Shown: positions 4,434-10,465 of the stretch, one piece after another
Position numbering within the stretch: position 1 is the stretch's first letter
Layout: every line of letters starts with the position of its first letter
Source of the DNA: Aquincolibacterium sp041674705
GTDB lineage: Bacteria > Omnitrophota > Omnitrophia > Omnitrophales > Aquincolibacteriaceae
DNA: 10,465 bases
Reading direction: 5' to 3'
Assembly (NCBI GenBank): GCA_041674705.1
Contig: JBAYVF010000028.1
Span: forward strand, 1 to 10,465
Notes under the pieces: generated by a model
What the model saw: only the letters and a program-made list of their open reading frames with translations
Told to the model about the DNA's origin: nothing
Databases searched by the model: none
Program-made: the position numbers and the translations under genes

Positions 4434-4520
4434 CGGAGAGGGCGAGATTCGAACTCGCGAGACCTTTCAGTCTACCCGCTTTCCAGGCGAGCGCACTAGA
4501 CCAGGCTATGCGACCTCTCC
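4434..4520 (-). tRNA. tRNA-Ser(GGA)
   Basis: 87-nt class II tRNA. Acceptor GGAGAGG/CCTCTCC, discriminator G, D-arm GCA..TGC, anticodon arm CTCGC-CTGGAAA-GCGGG with anticodon GGA (reads UCC/UCU), paired variable arm, T-arm GCGAG-TTCGAAT-CTCGC. No CCA encoded. It is the middle unit of the tandem array downstream of serS; the first 20 nt are almost the same as in tRNA-Ser(GCT), as expected from duplication followed by divergence or gene conversion. Confidence 0.95.
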
Positions 4521-4615
4521 AAAATTTGTTTTTAAAATTTTGGATCTCGAGCCCTGCGTCGGGCAGGGCGAGAGATCTTTGTTTAAGGCCTCTCGACGCC
4601 TTGTGTCTCGAGGTC
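4521..4615 (-). repeat. tRNA-Ser spacer repeat, copy 2
   Basis: Second copy of the 96-bp spacer. Differences from copy 1 fall mainly in the apical loop of the GCCCTG hairpin and at a few C/T positions; the stems are kept. The trailing hairpin here is GTCATTTT/AAAATGAC (4613-4620 with 4632-4639), where copy 1 has GTCGTTT/AAACGAC: a paired G-C to A-T change. Confidence 0.9.
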
Positions 4616-4639
4616 ATTTTCAGAATAGTAAAAAATGAC

Positions 4640-4653
4640 TATGCGACCTCTCC
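4640..4653 (-). pseudogene. 14-nt tRNA-Ser 5' stub
   Basis: GGAGAGGTCGCATA, identical to the first 14 nt of tRNA-Ser(GGA), joined directly to the hairpin that normally follows a tRNA 3' end in this array. The rest of the tRNA is deleted. It marks a third, lost unit of the tandem tRNA-Ser array. Confidence 0.75.
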
Positions 4654-4660
4654 ATAAGTC

Positions 4661-4720
4661 GCGTACGGCGTTTCGCGTACGAAGCAAGGTGTTTTTCGCG
4701 CCGTACGCCGTACTCCGTAC
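4661..4720. repeat. GTACGG palindromic repeat, copy 2 (after serS)
   Basis: Inverted repeat GCGTACGGCG (4661-4670) / CGCCGTACGC (4699-4708), followed by CGCCGTACTCCGTAC (4706-4720), which is identical to the right arm of the palindrome after tadA. Both copies sit between a protein gene and a tRNA-Ser 5' fragment. Confidence 0.75.
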
Positions 4721-4735
4721 AATAAAAAGCGCTAA

Positions 4736-4764
4736 AGTGTATGTTGTTCCCTAAAATTGGTCAA
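4736..4764 (-). promoter_or_regulatory. Probable promoter of the tRNA-Ser array
   Basis: On the minus strand, -35 TTGACC (4764-4759), 17-nt spacer, -10 TACACT (4741-4736), located 15 bp after the serS stop. No terminator is seen between serS and this site, so read-through from the gyr-serS operon may add to tRNA expression. Confidence 0.55.
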
Positions 4765-4779
4765 GAAGCGAACTCCTGG

Positions 4780-6051
4780 TCAGGCTAAGTACAGCTGAAG
4801 GGCTTTCGGAAAAACGATCTGTCCGTTCGCGTCCTGAAAATTTTCAAGGAGGCAAAGCACGATTCTTGCAAGCGCCAGCCCGGAGCCATTCAGGGTGTGA
4901 ACAAATTCGAGTTTTTTTGTCGCAGCGTTCCGGTAACGGATATTCATTCTCCTTGCCTGGAAGTCCGTGAAAATGCTGCAGCTGGAAACCTCAAACCATT
5001 TCTGTGTCGCCGACGCCCAAGCTTCGAGATCGTAACATTTCGCCGCGGCAAAGCTCATGTCGCCGCTTCCAAGCAACACGACGCGATAAGGAAGTTCCAG
5101 CGCCTGAAGGACGTCTTCGGCATCCCTTACGAGAGATTCCAGCTCTTCTGCGGAACCTTCCGGCTTCACGAATTTCACCATTTCAACTTTGTCGAACTGG
5201 TGGACGCGTGAAAGCCCGCGCGTGTCTTTTCCGTAAGAGCCCGCTTCTTTGCGAAAACACGGCGTATAGCCGGTGTATTTCACGGGCAAATCTTTTTCCT
5301 CGATCGTTTCGTCGCGCATCAGATTTGTGATGGGGACTTCCGCGGTCGGGATCAGAAAATACGCCCCTTTTTCTTCGTTTTCCCCTGCCGCCAAGGCGTA
5401 CATGTCTTCTTCCATTTTCGGGATCTGCCCGGTGCCGCGCATGGACGCGCGGTTCACAATAGCCGGGGCCCAAACTTCAGTGTAGCCATGTTTTTTAACA
5501 TGAAGATCGAGCATAAAGCTGATCAGAGCCCGTTCGAGCTTGGCTCCCGCTCCAAAATAGACCGGAAAACCCGCTCCGGTGATCTTGCTCCCTTTTTCCA
5601 TCGAAAACAACCCCAGCTTTGAGGCCAGTTCGAGGTGGTCTTTGGCCTTGAATCCAAGCTTCCTGGGCTCCCCCCACGTCCGGACGATTTTATTGCCCTC
5701 GGCCCCCTTGCAAACCGGGACTTCAGCCATTGGTAAATTTGGGATGCAGAGCGCTATTTTATCTATTTTTTCTGAAATCTCCCCCACTTTTGCGTCAAAA
5801 TCGGCTATTTTTTGGGCTGCCATCTTCATTTCAGCAATAATGGCTTCGGCGGGCTTTCCTTGCTTTTTAAGGTGGGCTATTTCTTCGCTGGCAGAGTTCC
5901 TTTTAGCCTTGAGCTCCTCGCTCTGCTTCTGAAGGGTTCTCTTTTGGAGGTCAAGATCGAGAAGGGTTTGAAGGTCAACGGAGACCCCTTTGGCTTGAAG
6001 GCCTCGGGCGACCTGGTCGGGGTTTTCGCGGATAAACTTTAGATCGAGCAC
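4780..6051 (-). CDS. serS: Seryl-tRNA synthetase
   Basis: 423 residues, normal for bacterial SerRS (425-430). It charges tRNA-Ser with serine; the cytoplasmic homodimer recognises the long variable arm and G73. An N-terminal long coiled-coil arm (about 30-100) precedes the class II catalytic core: motif 1 around 172-200 (ERALISFMLDLHVKKHGY, then P196), TAEVP serine-pocket strand (236-240), motif 2 FRKEAGSYGKDTRGLSRVHQF (begins 266) and motif 3 LNGSGLALAR (387-396) with its conserved Arg. The start is GTG 6051, giving the canonical VLDLKFIRENPDQV opening. An AGGAG 10 nt upstream overlaps the gyrA TAG stop, implying translational coupling. Starting at 6123 would add 24 residues inside gyrA and is unlikely. 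Three tRNA-Ser genes follow on the same strand. Confidence 0.98.
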   Translation of the reverse strand: MLDLKFIRENPDQVARGLQAKGVSVDLQTLLDLDLQKRTLQKQSEELKAKRNSASEEIAHLKKQGKPAEAIIAEMKMAAQKIADFDAKVGEISEKIDKIALCIPNLPMAEVPVCKGAEGNKIVRTWGEPRKLGFKAKDHLELASKLGLFSMEKGSKITGAGFPVYFGAGAKLERALISFMLDLHVKKHGYTEVWAPAIVNRASMRGTGQIPKMEEDMYALAAGENEEKGAYFLIPTAEVPITNLMRDETIEEKDLPVKYTGYTPCFRKEAGSYGKDTRGLSRVHQFDKVEMVKFVKPEGSAEELESLVRDAEDVLQALELPYRVVLLGSGDMSFAAAKCYDLEAWASATQKWFEVSSCSIFTDFQARRMNIRYRNAATKKLEFVHTLNGSGLALARIVLCLLENFQDANGQIVFPKALQLYLA

Positions 6052-6064
6052 GGGACGCGAGCTC

Positions 6065-8581
6065 CTATTTAGAACTTTTCTTCGCGGTCGCTTTTTCGTC
6101 CAAGAGCTCCAGCTGGCCCGCATCGGTCTCTTCTTCTTTGGCGACCACGCGGGTGGCGGAAGCGATCTTGTCTTTGTCTTTAAGGCGCATCACATGAACG
6201 CCCACGGCATTTCGGCCGGAAGTGCGGATCTGGCTGACGGGGCAACGCACGACCATGCCGCTCGTGGTCACGATAATGATCTCGTCTTCTTCGGCCACAG
6301 TCAAAACATTGACGACTTTGCCGTTCTTTTCCGAAACCTTCACGTTGATGATACCTTTGCCGCCGCGGGTTTGAATGCGATATTGGGCGAAAGGCGTCTT
6401 TTTCCCGAAGCCGTTTTGCGTCACGGTCAGCGCCGTTGCTTTCGGGTTCACGATCTCAGCCGCGATCACCTCGTCGCCTTTGGACAGATTCACTCCGCGG
6501 ACGCCGCTTGCGTTCCGCCCCATTTCGCGGACATTATCTTCTTTGAAGCGGATCGCTTTGCCGTCACGCGTCGCGAGAAAGATCTCGTCTTTGCCGGAGG
6601 TGATCTTGCAGGCCACGAGCTCATCCTTGTCGCGTAAAGTGATCGCATTAATACCGGTGGAGCGCGGCCGTGAGTATTCGATCAGGTTTGTTTTTTTGAT
6701 CACGCCCTTCGCCGTCACCATAAGCACGAAGCGCTTGTCATCGAATTCTTTGACCTGCAAAAAGCCGGAGACCTGTTCGTTTTGCGCGAGAGAAAGAAAA
6801 TTGACGATGGCTTTCCCTTTCGCCTGCCGCGACGCCTGCGGGATATCGTAGGCTTTTCTCCAATACACGCGCCCTTGATTGGTAAAAAACATGATGAAGT
6901 CGTGGGTCGAAGCGAGGAACATGTGTTCGATAAAATCCTCGTCGTCACGGACGCCTGCTCCGGACACGCCGCTCCCGCCGCGGTTCTGCCGCCGGTACAT
7001 GGTGACCGGAATGCGCTTGATATAGCCGGCGTGAGAGATCGTGATGAGCACGTCTTCCTGCGCGATCAGATCTTCGATGTCGATATCGCCTTCCGCGGCG
7101 ACGATCTGGGTCCTGCGTTCATCCCCGTACTTCTTGAGGATCTCATTCGTCTCTTCCTTGATGATATCGAGAACTTTCCGGCGGCTTTTCAGGACTGATT
7201 TGTAGTATTCGATCTTTTTGATGAGCTCGAGATATTCCTCGTCGATCTTCAGCCTTTCAAGCTGCGTAAGTCTCTGGAGCTGGAGTTCGAGGATGGCCTT
7301 GGCCTGGATCTCCGTAAGCACAAGGGCTTTCATCAAGCCTGCTTTGGCAAGCTCCGGGCTCTTGGACGTGCGGATGATCCGAATGACCCTGTCGAGATTC
7401 GCGATCGCTTTTTTGTAACCTTCCAGGATGTGCGCGCGCTTTTCCGCCTTATCCAGCTCAAACCGTGTCCGCCGCATGATGACCGTGACGCGGAAATCGA
7501 CAAAATGCTCGATCATTTGTTTCAGTGTAAGAACGCGCGGCTGGCCGTCGACCAGGGCAAGCATGATAACGCCGAAGGAGGATTGCAGCTGGGTGTGTTT
7601 GTAAAGATTGTTCAAGATCACCTGGGGGATGGCGTCTTTCTTGAGCTCGATCACGACGCGCATGCCGTCCCGGTCCGATTCATCGCGGAGGTCGGAAACG
7701 CCTTCGATCTTTTTGTCTTCCACCAACCGCACGATCGATTCGATCAAATTTGTTTTGTTCACCTGATACGGGATCTCGGTAATGATGATCGCGTCTTTTT
7801 TGCTGCGCCCGGTTTCGATCGCCGCTTTGGCGCGCATGACAATTTGCCCGCGCCCGGTCTCATAAGCCCTCTTGATCCCTTCCCGGCCGACGATCAGTCC
7901 CGCGGTGGGAAAATCCGGTCCCGTCACAATTTTTGCGAGCTCTTTGCCGGTTACGTCGGGATTGTCGATCGTCGCAATGATCGCCTTTGAAATCTCGGTC
8001 AAGTTGTGCGGCGGAATGTTGGTCGCCATGCCGACCGCGATGCCGGTGGAACCGTTGACCAGCAGCGTGGGAAGCTTGGAAGGCAGAAGCGAGGGCTCGA
8101 CCAAGGATTCGTCAAAGTTCGGGACGAAATCGACCGTGTTTTTATCGATATCTGTTAAAAGTTCGTTGCTGATTGCCGAAAGCCGGGCCTCCGTGTAACG
8201 CATGGCCGCGGCGCTATCGCCGTCAATGGAGCCGAAGTTTCCCTGGCCTTCGACCAAGGGGTAGCGAAGGGAAAAGTCCTGCGCCATACGGACCATGGAA
8301 TCATAAACCGCGGTGTCGCCGTGCGGATGATATTTACCAAGCACTTCTCCGACGATACGGGCGGATTTCTTATAGGCCTTGCTGTGCGTGATCCCAAGAT
8401 CGTTCATGGCGAACAAAATGCGCCGGTGCACCGGCTTCAATCCGTCGCGGACATCCGGAAGCGCGCGGCCGACGATGACCGACATCGCGTAGTCGATGTA
8501 AGAATCCTTCATCTCCTCTTCGATGGGGCGGAGAATGATCTTTTCATTCATTGCGTATAAGTTTTTTTGCGGCTCTGCCAT
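6065..8581 (-). CDS. gyrA: DNA gyrase subunit A
   Basis: 838 residues. GyrA cuts and rejoins DNA in the A2B2 gyrase, which introduces negative supercoils. Visible: the N-terminal opening with YIDYAMSVIVGRALPDVRDGLKPVHRRI, the quinolone-resistance region GKYHPHGDTAVYDSMVRMAQ (82-101) with Thr90 at the E. coli Ser83 position and Asp94 at Asp87, catalytic Tyr129 in AMRYTEARLS, a coiled-coil tower region, and a C-terminal beta-pinwheel with a GyrA-box-like QTRGGKG near residue 738, which favours GyrA over ParC. The tail is acidic then lysine-rich (EEEETDAG ... KKSSK). The ATG at 8581 has AGGA 8 nt upstream. It lies 21 bp after gyrB and 13 bp before serS. Confidence 0.98.
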   Translation of the reverse strand: MAEPQKNLYAMNEKIILRPIEEEMKDSYIDYAMSVIVGRALPDVRDGLKPVHRRILFAMNDLGITHSKAYKKSARIVGEVLGKYHPHGDTAVYDSMVRMAQDFSLRYPLVEGQGNFGSIDGDSAAAMRYTEARLSAISNELLTDIDKNTVDFVPNFDESLVEPSLLPSKLPTLLVNGSTGIAVGMATNIPPHNLTEISKAIIATIDNPDVTGKELAKIVTGPDFPTAGLIVGREGIKRAYETGRGQIVMRAKAAIETGRSKKDAIIITEIPYQVNKTNLIESIVRLVEDKKIEGVSDLRDESDRDGMRVVIELKKDAIPQVILNNLYKHTQLQSSFGVIMLALVDGQPRVLTLKQMIEHFVDFRVTVIMRRTRFELDKAEKRAHILEGYKKAIANLDRVIRIIRTSKSPELAKAGLMKALVLTEIQAKAILELQLQRLTQLERLKIDEEYLELIKKIEYYKSVLKSRRKVLDIIKEETNEILKKYGDERRTQIVAAEGDIDIEDLIAQEDVLITISHAGYIKRIPVTMYRRQNRGGSGVSGAGVRDDEDFIEHMFLASTHDFIMFFTNQGRVYWRKAYDIPQASRQAKGKAIVNFLSLAQNEQVSGFLQVKEFDDKRFVLMVTAKGVIKKTNLIEYSRPRSTGINAITLRDKDELVACKITSGKDEIFLATRDGKAIRFKEDNVREMGRNASGVRGVNLSKGDEVIAAEIVNPKATALTVTQNGFGKKTPFAQYRIQTRGGKGIINVKVSEKNGKVVNVLTVAEEDEIIIVTTSGMVVRCPVSQIRTSGRNAVGVHVMRLKDKDKIASATRVVAKEEETDAGQLELLDEKATAKKSSK

Positions 8582-8602
8582 GATAGCTTTCCTTTTTCTC
8601 TT

Positions 8603-10465
8603 TTAAACGTCGAGGTTCCGCACGGCTTTTGCGTGCCGCTCGATAAACGCGCGCCGGGGTTCCACGGCGTCGCCCATCAGGACCGAAAAGATCTCATCGG
8701 CTTCGACAGCGTCATCCAATGTAACCTTGAGAACGGTCCGCGTCTCGGGATTCATCGTGGTGTCCCACAGCTGCTCCGGATTCATTTCCCCCAGACCTTT
8801 GTATCTCTGGAGCGTCATGCCTTCTTTCCCGTTGGCTTTAATTTGAGCCAAGACATCGCGCAACGCCTTCGCTTCTCTTTTTTCCTTTTCCAGGGAAAGC
8901 TCGAAGCGCACGTCTTCTACGGATTCAAAATCTTCGAAGTTCAGGTCATATTTCTCGAGCCTCTTCTTTGCTTTTTCAAACTCTTTTGCCTCGAAGATCT
9001 CGACAAGGTCGTGCATGGGAGGCAGGACCTCCGGCTCTTCCGGGGCTTCCCCTTCATCCTTCTTTCCTTTTTTGGCGGTTTTCTTTTCTTCCGTCTTTTT
9101 TTCGCCGCGGGCTTTCGCTTCCGCGAGCTCCGCTTTTTCTTCCGCTTTGATCTCAAGGGCTCTTTTCTTTTCGAGCTCTTTCACGTGATCTTCGACCTCT
9201 TTTTCCGAGTAAAGGAAGGTCTCTTCGTTCTTGGCGAGAAGTCGCACAAGATATTGAGGGAACCCTTTTTTCTTGTCCTGGGCTTCCAGGAACCTGTGCC
9301 ACAAAATGCCTTTGCGCGCGAGCGACCGCTCGAGATCTTCCATGGCCTGCACCAGCTCCATCAGGTCCCGGAGCTCTTTGCCTTCGATCTTTCCTTTGGT
9401 GCCGGTCTTTTTGAGCGAGACCCCTTGCAGCCCGAAATCCAGCAACATGCCGTTCATCTGTTCTTCGGTTTGAACGTACTGCTCTTCTTTGCCGCGCTTC
9501 ATTTTGAAAAGCGGCGGCTGGGCGATGTAGATGTGCCCGTTCTCGAGCAGCTTTTTCATCTTGCGGTAAAAAAAAGTGAGGATCAGCGTGCGAATGTGGC
9601 TTCCGTCAACGTCGGCGTCGCACATGAGGATAATTTTGTGATACCGGAGTTTTTCGATGTTGAACTCTTCGTCGATGCCCGCCCCGATCGCTGTAATGAT
9701 GGTCCGGATCTCCTCGTTGGAAAGAATCTTGTCGATGCGGGCTTTTTCCACGTTGAGGATCTTCCCCTTGAGAGGAAGGATGGCTTGAAATCTCCGGTCC
9801 CGCCCTTGCTTGGCCGAGCCGCCGGCCGAATCTCCCTCGACGAGATACATTTCGGTGTTGGCCGGATCTTCGTCGGAACAATCCGCGAGCTTTCCGGGCA
9901 AGGACGCTGATTCAAGAGCTCCTTTGCGCCGCGTCAGCTCCCGCGCTTTTCTCGCAGCCTCGCGGGCGCGATAAGCGAGCGCCGCTTTTTCGACGATCTT
10001 GTTCGCGATCGGAGGATTTTCTTCGAAGAAAGCGCTCAAGCCCTCATAGATCACCGAATAAACAATACCTTCCACTTCCCCGTTGCCCAGCTTCGTCTTG
10101 GTCTGGCCTTCAAATTGCGGGCGCGGAACTTTGACGCTGATCACAGCCGCAAGCCCCTCATTCAGATCGGTGCCGCTCAGCCCGCTTTCGATGTCTTTGA
10201 GGAGGTTTTTCCCTTTGGCATACTGGTTGACGGCTCGCGTCATAGCGGTTTTAAATCCGCTCATGTGCGTGCCGCCCTCGATCGTATTGATGTTATTCGC
10301 GAACGAGAAGACGTCCTCGCCGTAGCTGTCGTTGTACTGGAAGGCCGCCTCGACCTCGACATCGTCTTTCGTGTTGTCCACGTAAAAGATCTTCTTATGG
10401 AGAGGGTTCTTCGAGCGATTGAGATATTGAATAAACTCCGAAATGCCGCCCTTATAAAGAAAAAC
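8603..10465 (-). CDS. gyrB: DNA gyrase subunit B, C-terminal 620 residues
   Basis: The N-terminal ATPase part lies outside the window; the first visible residues, VFLYKGGISEFIQYLNRSKN, belong to the transducer region and the frame is open to the edge. GyrB hydrolyses ATP and supplies the TOPRIM metal site of gyrase. Seen here (numbering from the window edge): NNINTIEGGTH (transducer), TOPRIM EGDSAGG (about 209-215), PLKGKILNVEKAR, DADVDGSHIRTL (about 281), and QRYKGLGEMNPEQLW (about 551) near the C-terminus. Between about 328 and 545 lies a large insertion at the place where many Gram-negative GyrBs carry an extra domain of about 170 residues. Its middle (about 428-485) is an unusual low-complexity Lys/Glu/Ala stretch. 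Downstream gyrA starts 21 bp after the stop. Confidence 0.98.
   Translation of the reverse strand, partial: VFLYKGGISEFIQYLNRSKNPLHKKIFYVDNTKDDVEVEAAFQYNDSYGEDVFSFANNINTIEGGTHMSGFKTAMTRAVNQYAKGKNLLKDIESGLSGTDLNEGLAAVISVKVPRPQFEGQTKTKLGNGEVEGIVYSVIYEGLSAFFEENPPIANKIVEKAALAYRAREAARKARELTRRKGALESASLPGKLADCSDEDPANTEMYLVEGDSAGGSAKQGRDRRFQAILPLKGKILNVEKARIDKILSNEEIRTIITAIGAGIDEEFNIEKLRYHKIILMCDADVDGSHIRTLILTFFYRKMKKLLENGHIYIAQPPLFKMKRGKEEQYVQTEEQMNGMLLDFGLQGVSLKKTGTKGKIEGKELRDLMELVQAMEDLERSLARKGILWHRFLEAQDKKKGFPQYLVRLLAKNEETFLYSEKEVEDHVKELEKKRALEIKAEEKAELAEAKARGEKKTEEKKTAKKGKKDEGEAPEEPEVLPPMHDLVEIFEAKEFEKAKKRLEKYDLNFEDFESVEDVRFELSLEKEKREAKALRDVLAQIKANGKEGMTLQRYKGLGEMNPEQLWDTTMNPETRTVLKVTLDDAVEADEIFSVLMGDAVEPRRAFIERHAKAVRNLDV

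Noticed and set aside
4318..4653. CRISPR-like array
   Set aside because: Repeats are about 96 bp with tRNA genes as the intervening units; there is no short-repeat/unique-spacer pattern and no cas gene.
8300..8340. Quinolone-resistance mutation in gyrA
   Set aside because: Thr at the Ser83 position is a natural variant in several bacteria and Asp87 is kept; sequence alone does not indicate resistance.
6065..8581. Topoisomerase IV subunit A (ParC) instead of GyrA
   Set aside because: Adjacent gyrB, full-length C-terminal pinwheel and a GyrA-box-like QTRGGKG favour GyrA.
8567..9910. Long plus-strand open frame (447 codons) opposite gyrB
   Set aside because: It is the antisense shadow of gyrB: Phe/Leu/Arg-rich composition typical of the complement of Lys/Glu-rich coding DNA, no recognisable domain, and gyrB is certain on the other strand.

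Overview
Every recognisable gene in this window lies on the minus strand, so transcription runs from the right end to the left. The gene set is that of a bacterium with moderate GC content. GyrB carries the large insertion seen in many Gram-negative-type gyrases, and the intergenic DNA is crowded with small palindromic repeats and tRNA debris. That would fit an uncultured lineage (PVC / Omnitrophota-like is my guess), but the taxon is inference only.

Right part (10465 to 4780): a housekeeping operon, gyrB (cut by the window edge) - gyrA - serS. The gaps are 21 bp and 13 bp, and the serS ribosome binding site overlaps the gyrA stop codon. Directly downstream of serS comes a promoter (4736-4764), then a tandem tRNA-Ser array: a 14-nt tRNA-Ser stub (4640-4653), tRNA-Ser(GGA), tRNA-Ser(GCT) and a 51-nt tRNA-like remnant (4050-4100). 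These are separated by duplicated spacers rich in stem-loops. The synthetase therefore sits next to its own substrates.

Middle part (3966 to 2541): a small hemerythrin-like protein with its own terminator, then tRNA-Arg(ACG) with a near-consensus promoter and a strong terminator. A second near-consensus promoter follows, with a roughly 175-nt hairpin-rich leader, and then tadA, the tRNA adenosine deaminase whose classical substrate is exactly tRNA-Arg(ACG).

Left part (2535 to 1): the most unusual structure. A tRNA-Ser 5' half ending in the anticodon loop is followed by a 45-nt double-hairpin element, a small GIY-YIG nuclease gene whose reading frame runs without a stop through a complete tRNA-Ser(TGA), a second direct copy of the double-hairpin element, and finally a tRNA-Ser 3' half that starts in the anticodon loop. 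The layout looks like a tRNA-Ser(TGA) gene interrupted in its anticodon loop by a nuclease-bearing element that brings its own intact tRNA-Ser(TGA). After it come cstA (a carbon-starvation/pyruvate-type transporter, short form) and the first 26 codons of a probable PilZ-domain protein leaving the window.

Taken together, much of the window concerns serine and arginine decoding: SerRS, three tRNA-Ser isoacceptors, tRNA-Arg(ACG) and TadA. It has been repeatedly rearranged around the tRNA genes.
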